A stretch of 64,000 nucleotides of DNA. Origin: Odoribacter splanchnicus DSM 20712 (GTDB taxonomy: Bacteria > Bacteroidota > Bacteroidia > Bacteroidales > Marinifilaceae). Made by a program: the position numbers and the translations under genes. The DNA is taken from contig NC_015160.1 in assembly GCF_000190535.1 (NCBI RefSeq), positions 2,914,001 through 2,978,000 of the forward strand. Direction: 5' to 3'. Shown piece by piece: positions 9,210-18,007 of the stretch; the stretch's first letter is position 1, and every line of letters starts with the position of its first letter. The notes under the pieces are model-generated. The model was given only the letters and a program-made list of their open reading frames with translations. It was not told the DNA's origin and made no database searches.

Positions 9210-9533
9210 TTATTCCGGTATATAGATAATTTCTCCATTTTCTAATTCGTAAGCAATCCCTATTTTCTTTCCCTTCTTTCCAACTTCTCCCTCACTGTCA
9301 GATGGTTTATACCGATTTATTTTTTCCCCTTCTTTGGTAATGATCTCCATATTTTCTTTTCCCGGATTTTTTACAATTGTAAAATCATCCTTCGAAAAGA
9401 TCTCTGTCATATTAAACTTGGTGACCAAAGCCACCATCAGCGCTACAGCAAATACCATAGCGACATCGAACAGATTAGACAGCATCCCTACAGGATCATG
9501 TTCCTCCCGATGATTAAAATGCCGGCGACTCAT
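9210..9533 (-). CDS. DUF2149 family protein (HmuV-like, ExbD-analogous)
   Basis: This 107-residue protein has the DUF2149 start (RREEHDPVGMLSNLFDVAMVFAV-like segment, here FNHREEHDPVGMLSNLFD). One transmembrane helix at about 22-42 is followed by a small hydrophilic domain (KNPGKENMEIITKEGEKI). The single-helix-plus-periplasmic-domain layout resembles ExbD/TolR. Its start overlaps the end of the ExbB-like gene by 4 bp, so the two are translationally coupled. In hmu loci a DUF2149 protein accompanies a TolQ/ExbB homologue and a CobN-like HmuS. It probably forms an accessory proton-driven complex for the receptor or the anchored chelatase. The exact role is unknown. Confidence 0.8.
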   Translation of the reverse strand: MSRRHFNHREEHDPVGMLSNLFDVAMVFAVALMVALVTKFNMTEIFSKDDFTIVKNPGKENMEIITKEGEKINRYKPSDSEGEVGKKGKKIGIAYELENGEIIYIPE

Positions 9534-10150
9534 CGGATCTCCTCCTTTCCTGCCTGTTCCTCAAGCCTTCCGGCCAATCCCGCCAAAAAATCCAGATTCA
9601 ACAGATCCCGGTCGATCCACCGTTGTTTCACTTGTAACAAAATATAACCTATCCCACCCGAAAATAATCCGATAACAGTGGTTGCAAAAGCAACCTGCAT
9701 ATTATAAGCCATCGATGCCACATCCCCGATGGAAAGCCCCACCAAGGCCGGTCCCATAGGGATTAAAGTACCCATCAATCCCAGAATCGGACCAAATTTC
9801 GTCAGATTTTTTGCAATATTCAAACGGGCACTTTCCTGTATTTCATATCCGCCGATCAGACGATCCCGGTGAATGGAAGTCATCCCGTCAGCCAACAACT
9901 TCCGGGCGGTAAAGACAAAAGGAGTCGGTTGCATTTTCCCCAAATCCGTCCGAAATCCATACACCTCCTCTTCAGCCATATTTTCCAACTTTTCATTCAA
10001 ATCCCGTTCTGTTTTTTTACGTTCGAGATATTCCCCGTAAACTCCCCCTAAAAGAAACAAAGCCCGGATAAAAAAATATAACAAACCTACAATGACAGGT
10101 ACCAACAAACCGTTAGAGATCCAAAACAATACATTCGAAATATTTTCCAT
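9530..10150 (-). CDS. MotA/TolQ/ExbB proton-channel family protein (HmuU-like)
   Basis: This 206-residue membrane protein has an N-terminal helix (about 10-35), a cytoplasmic charged region (ERKKTERDLNEKLENM) and two further helices. They enclose the family block LTKFGPILGLMGTLIPMGPAL and a Gly-rich last helix (TTVIGLFSGGIGYIL). This is the ExbB/TolQ/MotA layout, with the conserved GPxLGLxGT motif in place of the usual ExbB GLLGT. It sits 25 bp after the polytopic membrane gene and overlaps DUF2149 by 4 bp. The pair probably converts proton-motive force for outer-membrane uptake in this locus. It is distinct from the housekeeping ExbBD, which is not in the window. Confidence 0.88.
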   Translation of the reverse strand: MENISNVLFWISNGLLVPVIVGLLYFFIRALFLLGGVYGEYLERKKTERDLNEKLENMAEEEVYGFRTDLGKMQPTPFVFTARKLLADGMTSIHRDRLIGGYEIQESARLNIAKNLTKFGPILGLMGTLIPMGPALVGLSIGDVASMAYNMQVAFATTVIGLFSGGIGYILLQVKQRWIDRDLLNLDFLAGLAGRLEEQAGKEEIR

Positions 10151-10175
10151 GATTTAAAGATTTATATTCTGAATT

Positions 10176-10856
10176 TCATTTTTTACACTTCCGCCATTTC
10201 CACAGGATAAAACCTCCGAAAATCAAAAATAACATTACTCCGGCAACTTCAAGCGTCTGCCTCCAATCCGCCGTCCGGATGGCAGGAACCACTTGTATCG
10301 AAGGATGCAAGACCGTACACACCACAATCCCTGCCAAAAGAAATAAAGCCAAAAGAACGGTCAATTCCAAACGCAGCTCCACCTCAGGCAACAACTTCTT
10401 TACTCCCCAGGTTCCCCCGCTCACTATACCCAAAATACAAACACCGAACAGACCTGTCCCTTGTCCGAAACTCAGGCCAGGAAACCAATAAAAAAAAGAG
10501 AAATGAAGATAAAATAAGACAGGGAAAATAATTACCGGTGGACAATACAATAGCATTTTTTCCCAAAACTTCAGAGAACCGCCGAACCGGTATTGCATAG
10601 CAACCCGGCATTGGAAAGCAGTCAGTAAAAGATCCGCCATAGCCCACAGGGAAAGATCCAGTAAAGAATCATAATCAGAAATCCACCGGTCAAAGACAGG
10701 CTTTCCCAGTTCTATGACACAATCATGGACTGAAACGATAAAAACCACACATATGCAACCAAATACTAAAACACACCGTTTCCCGGGCCACAAACTCATC
10801 ACCCACACCGACTTTACCAGTGCCAATATTGCTAAAAGCAAGAGGATATGTTCCAT
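10176..10856 (-). CDS. Polytopic inner-membrane protein of the hmu-like locus (HmuT-like)
   Basis: This 226-residue protein has about six hydrophobic helices, the first at 1-20 and the last at about 200-220, ending in a basic tail (WKWRKCKK). I recognise no catalytic motif. Its place between a TonB receptor (27-bp gap) and the ExbB-like gene (25-bp gap) equals that of the small membrane protein HmuT in hmuYRSTUV operons. That position is the main support for the name. It may be a partner of the ExbB/DUF2149 pair or part of an inner-membrane step. Function is unknown. Confidence 0.6.
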   Translation of the reverse strand: MEHILLLLAILALVKSVWVMSLWPGKRCVLVFGCICVVFIVSVHDCVIELGKPVFDRWISDYDSLLDLSLWAMADLLLTAFQCRVAMQYRFGGSLKFWEKMLLYCPPVIIFPVLFYLHFSFFYWFPGLSFGQGTGLFGVCILGIVSGGTWGVKKLLPEVELRLELTVLLALFLLAGIVVCTVLHPSIQVVPAIRTADWRQTLEVAGVMLFLIFGGFILWKWRKCKK

Positions 10857-10883
10857 ATAAAATTCAAAAACAATATAGTCGCA

Positions 10884-13088
10884 TCAATTAAATCTTACAG
10901 ACAAACTGACATAAAACGAACGACCGGGATTCAAAGTCGAGTAATTACTATTCCAGGGGCGGTCGTCGACTTTGTCGAAAAGATTTTCCACCCCGAACCC
11001 CGGTTCCAATACCACCGATTTCAAGTTAAAAGAATGCCGGGTATTCAGATCCCATTGTGAAAAACCGGGAGCAGGATCGTAATAATAGGTCTTAGAGTAG
11101 CGCCCTTCCTGGATGCGACCGTTAAGGTTGACATTCAGATGATATAATCCCCAGCGGTGTCCCCAGCGGGCATTGGCCGTCCAGACATTTTTCACACTTT
11201 TATCGATCGGTTCCTGAGTTGTCTTATCTTCGGTATCCATAAAATGATAACTTCCCCCCACCGAAAAACCGGCTCCGGCATATACATTCAATACTGCTTT
11301 TACCCCTTTTACCTCAGCCCGGCTTATATTATCCCGCTGTTGGGCCTCATTGTGTTTACCATACCCCAACTGTTCGGCTATAGCCGGATCGATTCCCCGG
11401 TAGTTGATCATATCCCGGATTTTATTGATATATCCGGATACAGAAAACGAAATTCTATTGTGTACGTATTCTGCATTCAGCATAAAATAATCACTTTTCT
11501 CGGATTTCAGGTTAAAATTAGGAATCGTCACCATATCCGTCGTTTTCGCCACATCCGTGGCATACAACTGGGATAAGGTAGGAGTCCGGAAACCGGAAGC
11601 ATAAGATGCCCGGAAATTCAGGTCGCCCCACTTATAACTCAAGACAACATTGGGAGTAGCATAGTTTTTAAAAAATTCGTTATAGATATACCGCAACCCG
11701 ACCACAGCCTGAAAATTCTTCCACAACCGGATTTCATCCTGCAGGAAAAGAGCCATCGTATACATATTTTCCCCATCCAGATCATCGGTAGCACTCATCA
11801 ATGTCTCTTTCACATACTCCATACCCACAGAAAACTTTTGTGCCTGTCCGAGTTTAAAAATACCTTTTAACGAACCATTGTAATAATGTACTTTTTTCCG
11901 GGTATCTTTCCCCCGGGAAGCTTCTCCGGGCTTACTGACCGAGTCGTAACGCGAAGTGAAATTATCGGAATAAAAATCGGCATCGATATAAGCAGATTTA
12001 TTGATCATATATTTAGCTCCTGCGCCATAAGTATACGTTTCATGCTCCATATTGTATTTATACACCGATGCCGGCCGATCGTTCTCCCAATTATAATACG
12101 TACCCCTTATCCCCAGGGTGAGACGATCGTTCACCGCATAGGTAAAACGTTGATTCACTGTATTGGAATAAAAGGCTGTCGAAGCTTCCTTATCCGTTGC
12201 CTTGTCTTTTTCCGGATTACGATATTTCCGTTTTGTCTCTTTATCCGTCGCATAAGCAGCCTCCAAAGCATTCAATTGCCATCCGTCGGCCTGCAAGCGT
12301 TGATAGGAGGTATACGAACCGAATTTACCCCGGTTAAAATCTGCATTCACAGCCTCCGAGAAACGCCCCTTACTCCCATAACGGGTATCACTGGAAACCT
12401 GCATCACATTCTTCGCATCGTCGGTAATAATATTGATCACCCCTCCTATCGCATCGCTTCCATAAAGCGCCGAGGCAGCACCGTTCAAAATCTCGACCCG
12501 CTTGATGTTAGCGACATTGATACGGGAAATCCGGTCATCCCCGGCCAGCCGGCGCCCATTTTCCAACACCAGTATATAATCGTCATTCAGGCCGTTCAAA
12601 CTCATGGTTGTCCCCATACCGCTCGTCACAAAAGCAAACGAAGCATTCATCTTAGTCAATACTTCTTCCATGGTCGAGAGGTTGGCTTCCCGGATATCCT
12701 GAGCCGTAATAACCGATACCGGCACCGGGCTGTCTTTCATCCGCCGGTGTGTTCCCGTTCCGGTGACTACAACCTGACCGATATTGATGTAGCTGTTTTC
12801 CAATTGCACAACGACCTGGCTTTCCCCGCTCTTTACCGTAACCGATCTGGGAGCATAACTGACATGAGTCACCCGCAACTCATGGGTTCCTTCGGGCAGA
12901 TTCCGAAGGACAAACTCTCCTTTAGCATTGGTCGAACAACCCGCAAGACTATGGTCTACCCGGATATTGGCACCATCTACCGGATTCCCGGATTCAACAC
13001 TCACCACTTTACCGCTGATAGTCGTTTGCGACCATACCTGACCAATGACAAACAACAAAACGCTTGTCAGCGCACACCACTTTTTCAT
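10884..13088 (-). CDS. TonB-dependent outer-membrane receptor (receptor B)
   Basis: The ATG at 13088 (MKKWCALTSV) starts a typical signal peptide ending near GQVWSQ; the frame is open 11 codons further up. A CarboxypepD_reg-like domain (ISGKVVSVESGNPVDGANIR) and a plug with MKDSPVPVSVITAQDIREAN and VLENGRRLAGDD follow. The barrel ends in SLSVRFN. It has the GSDAIGGVINIIT plug block shared with receptors A and C. A cobalamin riboswitch lies 67 bp upstream. The downstream genes encode the membrane protein, ExbB-like and DUF2149 components. A corrinoid, cobalt-chelate or haem substrate is plausible. Receptors A and B are clearly related but not recent duplicates. Confidence 0.9.
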   Translation of the reverse strand: MKKWCALTSVLLFVIGQVWSQTTISGKVVSVESGNPVDGANIRVDHSLAGCSTNAKGEFVLRNLPEGTHELRVTHVSYAPRSVTVKSGESQVVVQLENSYINIGQVVVTGTGTHRRMKDSPVPVSVITAQDIREANLSTMEEVLTKMNASFAFVTSGMGTTMSLNGLNDDYILVLENGRRLAGDDRISRINVANIKRVEILNGAASALYGSDAIGGVINIITDDAKNVMQVSSDTRYGSKGRFSEAVNADFNRGKFGSYTSYQRLQADGWQLNALEAAYATDKETKRKYRNPEKDKATDKEASTAFYSNTVNQRFTYAVNDRLTLGIRGTYYNWENDRPASVYKYNMEHETYTYGAGAKYMINKSAYIDADFYSDNFTSRYDSVSKPGEASRGKDTRKKVHYYNGSLKGIFKLGQAQKFSVGMEYVKETLMSATDDLDGENMYTMALFLQDEIRLWKNFQAVVGLRYIYNEFFKNYATPNVVLSYKWGDLNFRASYASGFRTPTLSQLYATDVAKTTDMVTIPNFNLKSEKSDYFMLNAEYVHNRISFSVSGYINKIRDMINYRGIDPAIAEQLGYGKHNEAQQRDNISRAEVKGVKAVLNVYAGAGFSVGGSYHFMDTEDKTTQEPIDKSVKNVWTANARWGHRWGLYHLNVNLNGRIQEGRYSKTYYYDPAPGFSQWDLNTRHSFNLKSVVLEPGFGVENLFDKVDDRPWNSNYSTLNPGRSFYVSLSVRFN

Positions 13089-13155
13089 TAATCGATAGAA
13101 AATTAGACATTTAACGATCACATTTCTGACCCCGGGAATGCTTATTTTCTGTATA

Positions 13156-13326
13156 ATTCCGGCAGGTTTCCTGACTTATCCCTGAAAAGCGACCTTCCCA
13201 TCCTCCATTGGACAGTGGCATAAGAAACTTATCAATTACGGGATTCACAGTAGCGGGCACTATTCCGGATTCTCACCGGATTCCCTTTTATGTAACGGAT
13301 GAAATCTATTACATCACCAAAATTGC
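13156..13326 (-). promoter_or_regulatory. Cobalamin riboswitch RS2
   Basis: The minus strand carries GGGAATCCGGTGAGAATCC, CCCGCTACTGTGAA, the B12 box GCCACTGT (plus 13212-13219), GGGAAGG and GTCAGGAAACCTGCC, with TTTTGGTG at the 5' end (about 13315-13322). A -7-like box TACCTTTA on the minus strand (plus 13329-13336) lies just upstream. It controls receptor B and its membrane partners and reads away from the divergent GH20 operon. Confidence 0.93.
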
Positions 13327-13514
13327 AGTAAAGGTAGAAAAAATTAAAAAAATCTCCTGCAACAAACCGGGAAATTATTCAATGAACTGGAAACGCCCAG
13401 GAAGCCTACGACTCAGGAACGACAGTCGAACCGAATCCGGTCTTGTTAAAAGCGAAACACCGGTAAAAAAAGAGATGGCGTTTTATATTATTCTCCTATT
13501 ACTTCGGGCACGTG

Positions 13515-13545
13515 TTTGTTATTTTATTTGCATGTGTTATTTTTG
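13515..13545 (+). promoter_or_regulatory. Bacteroidetes-type promoter of the GH20 operon
   Basis: TTTG at 13515-13518, 19 bp, then TATTTTTG at 13538-13545 match the Bacteroidetes primary sigma consensus TTTG-N19-TAnnTTTG exactly. Transcription would start near 13552, 13 bp before the ATG at 13565. This supports the internal start chosen for the first GH20 gene. Confidence 0.75.
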
Positions 13546-13564
13546 TAGTTATGAAATGGTTATT

Positions 13565-15892
13565 ATGAAAAATTTATTTAGAACAGTCAGCGTGATTGCT
13601 TTAGCCGGCTGGTTTTTAGCGTGTTCAGAGAAAAAGAGTGAGTCGTGTTACGAAATTATTCCTGCCCCGCTGGAAATCCGGGAGAATTTTTCAGGCGGGG
13701 AATTCGTGTTGGATGATGGCGTGTGTATTGTTTACCCGGGAGAGAACGTGGCAATGCGCCACAACGCTTTGTTTCTGGCGGATTACCTGAAAGCGGCTAC
13801 CGGACGGGATTACCGGGTGGAAACCGGTTCGCGCAGGAAGAAAAATGTAACGTTACAATTAGATTCGAGTATTAAAAATCCGGAAGGGTACCGTGTGAAT
13901 GTGTCTGCCAGCGGAGTAGTGATTGCCGGGGCAAGTGAGGCAGGCGTATTCTATGGCATACAAACGTTGCGCAAGGCTATCCCTGTAAAGGCGAACAGTG
14001 TTCCCGTATTAACCGCTGTCGGGATAGAAGACGAGCCGCGTTTCGGTTACCGGGGGGTACATCTCGATGTGTGCCGCCATTTTTTCACGGTAGACGAGGT
14101 GAAGAAGTTTATCGATATGATGGTTTTGCATAACATGAACCGATTACATTGGCATATTACCGACGACCAGGGATGGCGCATCGAGATAAAGAAATATCCT
14201 GAGTTGACAACAGTAAGTTCCCGTCGCACGGAAACGGTGATCGGGCATAATAGCGGTAAATATGACGGTAAGCCGTATGGCGGTTTTTACACGCAGGAGC
14301 AAGCACGGGAAATAGTGGACTATGCCGCCGAACGCTATATTACCGTGATCCCCGAGGTCGATTTGCCGGGACATATGCAGGCGGCATTGGCCGCGTATCC
14401 GTATTTGGGGTGTACCGGAGGTCCGTACGAAGTGTGGAGAATGTGGGGAGTGTCCGAAGAAGTGCTTTGTGCAGGGAACGACAGCGTGTTGACTTTTATC
14501 GATGACGTATTGACAGAAATTATGGAGATTTTTCCTTCCGAGTACATTCACGTAGGAGGAGACGAGTGCCCCAAGGTGAGATGGGAAAAATGCCCGAAAT
14601 GTCAGGCCCGTATCAAAGCATTGGGTATCAAAGGTGACGACAGGCACACGAAGGAGGAATATTTGCAGAGTTTTATTATTTGCCACGCGGAGAAATTTTT
14701 AAATGAACACGGGCGCCGGATGATCGGCTGGGACGAAACACTGGAGGGCGGTTTGGCCCCGAATGCCACGGTGATGTCCTGGCGCGGGGAAGGTGGAGGT
14801 ATCGAGGCCGCACGCCAACATCATGATGTGATCATGACTCCGGACACTTACTTGTATTTCAATCATTACCAGAGCAAGGATACCGAGGAAGAACCGGAAG
14901 CGAATGGAGGTTACTCCCCGCTAGCACACGTGTATGGTTACGAACCCATACCTTCAATGCTCACTTCTGACGAGCAGAAGTTTATCAAAGGCGTGCAGGC
15001 GAACCATTGGACGGAATATATCACCACTTTCCCGCAATTACAATACATGGCTTTACCGCGCTGGGCGGCTCTTTGCGAAATTCAGTGGAGCCAACCGGAG
15101 AAGAAAGATTACGCTGATTTTCTAGAACGATTGTTGCGGCTGACTCGTTTGTACGATGCCCTGGGATATAATTACGCGAAGCATATATTCGATGTGACGG
15201 CAGATTATCGCGTTAACACGAAAAACGGGACGGTGGATATTTTCACGGGCACGATTGACGACGCACCGATTCATTATACGCTGGACGGGACGGAACCCAC
15301 GGTTCAGTCGCCGGTGACGGCGGGGGTGTTGTCTGTCAGTCAAAGCGGAACGTTTCGGGCGATGGCGGTGCGTCCCTCAGGAAACAGCCGCGTAGTGACG
15401 GAAAAGATCACTTTCGGCAAATCGACTTGCAAGCCGATAGTCGCTAACCAGCCCATAAACGAGCAGTACAAGTTCAACGGAATCACGACTCTTGTCGATG
15501 GTTTGCAGGGGAATGGCAATTATAAAACGGGGCGTTGGATCGCTTTCCGGGGTAATGATATGGATGTGACGATCGATTTATGCCGGGTTGAGGAAATCTC
15601 TTCCGTGACATTTCACAATTGCGTAGAAAAAGGGGATTGGATATTCGACGTGCGTTCCGTGGCCATAGAGGTTTCGGAGGACGGGAAAAATTTTGAGCGC
15701 GTGTTTTTCGGGGAATACCCGGAGATGCAGGAATCCGACCGTAACGGATTGTACGTGCATAAGCAGACATTTGCCCCGGTGAAAGCCCGTTACATGCGGA
15801 TTATGGCTTCTCCCGAGAATGTAATGCCCGATTGGCATCCCGGGAAAGGTTACCCGGCGTTTTTGTTTGTGGATGAAATAGTAGTGAATTAA
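13565..15892 (+). CDS. GH20 beta-N-acetylhexosaminidase, lipoprotein, with C-terminal discoidin-like domain
   Basis: The ATG at 13565 gives a lipoprotein signal (MKNLFRTVSVIALAGWFLAC); the open frame upstream runs through the promoter and is not coding. The 775-residue protein has an N-terminal GH20b domain (about 30-150) and a GH20 TIM barrel with LHWHITDDQGWRIEIKKYP. The catalytic Asp-Glu pair lies in HVGGDECPKVRW, and VMSWRGEGGG follows. A chitobiase C-terminal-like Ig domain (HYTLDGTEPTVQSP) and an F5/8 discoidin-like domain (about 640-775) complete it. It removes terminal GlcNAc/GalNAc residues from host or peptidoglycan-derived glycans at the cell surface. It is followed after 17 bp by a second GH20. 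Codon use is richer in CG-ending codons than the neighbouring cob genes. Confidence 0.93.
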   Translation: MKNLFRTVSVIALAGWFLACSEKKSESCYEIIPAPLEIRENFSGGEFVLDDGVCIVYPGENVAMRHNALFLADYLKAATGRDYRVETGSRRKKNVTLQLDSSIKNPEGYRVNVSASGVVIAGASEAGVFYGIQTLRKAIPVKANSVPVLTAVGIEDEPRFGYRGVHLDVCRHFFTVDEVKKFIDMMVLHNMNRLHWHITDDQGWRIEIKKYPELTTVSSRRTETVIGHNSGKYDGKPYGGFYTQEQAREIVDYAAERYITVIPEVDLPGHMQAALAAYPYLGCTGGPYEVWRMWGVSEEVLCAGNDSVLTFIDDVLTEIMEIFPSEYIHVGGDECPKVRWEKCPKCQARIKALGIKGDDRHTKEEYLQSFIICHAEKFLNEHGRRMIGWDETLEGGLAPNATVMSWRGEGGGIEAARQHHDVIMTPDTYLYFNHYQSKDTEEEPEANGGYSPLAHVYGYEPIPSMLTSDEQKFIKGVQANHWTEYITTFPQLQYMALPRWAALCEIQWSQPEKKDYADFLERLLRLTRLYDALGYNYAKHIFDVTADYRVNTKNGTVDIFTGTIDDAPIHYTLDGTEPTVQSPVTAGVLSVSQSGTFRAMAVRPSGNSRVVTEKITFGKSTCKPIVANQPINEQYKFNGITTLVDGLQGNGNYKTGRWIAFRGNDMDVTIDLCRVEEISSVTFHNCVEKGDWIFDVRSVAIEVSEDGKNFERVFFGEYPEMQESDRNGLYVHKQTFAPVKARYMRIMASPENVMPDWHPGKGYPAFLFVDEIVVN

Positions 15893-15909
15893 AGAAAGAT
15901 TCGGAAGAT

Positions 15910-17979
15910 ATGTCGTTTGTACGGAATTTGTTTTTCAGCGTGTTCCTGGGTGTCTGGGGAACATTGTCGGCACAGGAGGAAAGGGTGATTCCTGTCCCGA
16001 GGGAAGTACTCCCGGGAACGGGAGAGTTCCGTATGTCGGAAGTTACGGCATGGCACACCAATCTGAGTGGAGCGGAGAAGGAAAGTTTAGTCAATTACGC
16101 GGCAGCGGAGTTATCTACGGGGAGACAAGAATGGCACGGAAAAGATCATACGGGCAAGGATGTCGTATTTTTTCAAAAAATATCCGATGCGGGCATTCAT
16201 CCCGAAGGGTATGTTTTGGAAGTTAAACCGGAAATAGTGACGGTATCGGCCTCTACCGCAACCGGTTTGTTTTACGGTTTGCAGTCATTGCTGCAATTGA
16301 TGAAGCCGGATGAACGGGGAGGCTGGACAGTTCCGGCCGTGACGGTTAAAGACTCCCCGCGGTTCGGGTACCGCGGATTCATGATAGATGTTTCGCGTCA
16401 TTTCCGCCCGAAGGAGTTTGTCAAGAAGCAGATAGACGCTATGGCCCGTTATAAGTTGAACCGCTTGCATTTGCATTTGACGGATGCCGCCGGTTGGCGT
16501 ATCGAGATCAAAAAATACCCGAGGCTCACAAGTTTTGCAGCGTGGCGCCCGGAAGCGGAATGGAAGAAATGGTGGAATACTGCCGGTGGACGCAAGTATT
16601 GCGAGCGGGAGGATCCTGCCGCTCAAGGCGGGTATTACACGCAGGAGGATATCCGGGAGCTGGTGCGTTACGCGGCGGAACGCCATATCACGATAATTCC
16701 TGAGATAGAGATGCCTGCCCATTCGGAAGAGGTATTGGCGGCTTATCCCGGTTTATCGTGTGCGGGTGAACCTTATAAGGGGTCTGATTTTTGCGTGGGT
16801 AACGAGGAAACGTTTACTTTTCTGGAAAATGTACTTACCGAGGTGATGGCGCTTTTCCCGTCGGAATATATTCACATCGGGGGCGATGAGGCTGGCAAAC
16901 AGGCATGGAAGAGTTGTCCGAAATGCCGGCGGCGGATGGCGGACGAGGAGTTGAAGAACGAGGATGAATTACAGAGTTATCTGATTTGCCGTGTGGAGAA
17001 GTTTTTGAACGGCCACGGGCGTAAGTTGTTGGGATGGGACGAGATCATGGAAGGCGGGTTGGCTCCGAATGCCACGGTGATGGTGTGGCGGGGCGAGGAA
17101 GGCGGAGTAAGGGCCGTGAAAGCCGGGCATCGTGTCGTGATGACTCCCGGAAAATTTTGTTATCTGGATAGTTACCAGGATGCACCGCAGTTTCAGCCGG
17201 AAGCAAGCGGGGGGTATTTGCCACTGGCTAACGTGTATTCGTATGACCCGGTATCTCCCGCGTTCACAGAGGAAGAGGCGAAATTGATTTATGGCGTGCA
17301 GGGCAATTTGTGGGCGGAGTATATCCCTACCGATGAACATTACGAATATATGGCTTATCCCCGTTTGTTGGCTATCGCTGAAGTGGCGTGGAGTGAACCT
17401 GCCAACAAGTCATATCCTGATTTTCGCGGGCGGGTATGCCGGGAGATCGGATGGTTGCGTGACCGGGGGTACCATCCTTTTCCCCTGGAGCAAGAGTTAG
17501 GGGAACGTCCCGAAGCAAAGGAAAGGGTCGTTCATTTGGCATTGGGGAAGCCGGTGGTGTACAATGCTCCTTATAACGAACATTACAAAGCGCAGGGGGA
17601 TAAGACCCTGACGGATGGCATCCGCGGGGGATGGACGTATTCCGATGGTGCGTGGCAGGGATTTATATCGCGGGACCGCCTCGATGTAACTATCGACCTG
17701 GGGAAAGCCATTTGCATAACTTCCGTGGAGGCAACTTTTATTCAAGTGGTGAATCCCGAGGTGTTTTTGCCGTGCGAAGTGATCGTTTCTTTCTCGACAG
17801 ACGGGAAGAATTTCGTGGAAGCGAAGCGAGAGGAATACAAGGTATCGAAAGAAAAACCGGTCTGCTTTGGAAACTTCGGTTGGACAGGATGTGCCTCGAC
17901 CCGTTACGTGCGTTACCAGGCCCGTTCGGACAAGGATTTACGCGGTTGGTTGTTCACGGACGAAATCATCGTGAAGTAA
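15910..17979 (+). CDS. GH20 beta-N-acetylhexosaminidase, secreted
   Basis: This 689-residue GH20 has a type I signal peptide (cleavage near TLSAQEE) instead of a lipobox. It has a GH20b domain, then the barrel with LHLHLTDAAGWRIEIKKYP. The catalytic Asp-Glu pair is in HIGGDEAGKQAW, followed by LLGWDEIMEGGL and VMVWRGEEGG. A C-terminal discoidin-like domain (about 565-689) has matching blocks DVTIDLGKAICITSVEATF and RYVRYQAR. Compared with the upstream enzyme it lacks the Ig-like linker domain. It is probably periplasmic or secreted and works in series with the surface lipoprotein on N-acetylhexosamine-containing glycans. The gap to cbiA is only 28 bp, so read-through is possible. Confidence 0.93.
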   Translation: MSFVRNLFFSVFLGVWGTLSAQEERVIPVPREVLPGTGEFRMSEVTAWHTNLSGAEKESLVNYAAAELSTGRQEWHGKDHTGKDVVFFQKISDAGIHPEGYVLEVKPEIVTVSASTATGLFYGLQSLLQLMKPDERGGWTVPAVTVKDSPRFGYRGFMIDVSRHFRPKEFVKKQIDAMARYKLNRLHLHLTDAAGWRIEIKKYPRLTSFAAWRPEAEWKKWWNTAGGRKYCEREDPAAQGGYYTQEDIRELVRYAAERHITIIPEIEMPAHSEEVLAAYPGLSCAGEPYKGSDFCVGNEETFTFLENVLTEVMALFPSEYIHIGGDEAGKQAWKSCPKCRRRMADEELKNEDELQSYLICRVEKFLNGHGRKLLGWDEIMEGGLAPNATVMVWRGEEGGVRAVKAGHRVVMTPGKFCYLDSYQDAPQFQPEASGGYLPLANVYSYDPVSPAFTEEEAKLIYGVQGNLWAEYIPTDEHYEYMAYPRLLAIAEVAWSEPANKSYPDFRGRVCREIGWLRDRGYHPFPLEQELGERPEAKERVVHLALGKPVVYNAPYNEHYKAQGDKTLTDGIRGGWTYSDGAWQGFISRDRLDVTIDLGKAICITSVEATFIQVVNPEVFLPCEVIVSFSTDGKNFVEAKREEYKVSKEKPVCFGNFGWTGCASTRYVRYQARSDKDLRGWLFTDEIIVK

Positions 17980-18007
17980 AAATGAATCACTATCTATTGC
18001 GGAAAAT

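Noticed and set aside
11886..13091. A 401-codon open frame on the plus strand
   Set aside because: It is antisense to the TonB receptor B gene, begins without a plausible start context and has shadow-like composition.
13208..13564. N-terminal extension of the first GH20 protein (119 extra codons)
   Set aside because: It would cover riboswitch RS2 and the GH20 promoter; the ATG at 13565 begins a perfect lipoprotein signal.
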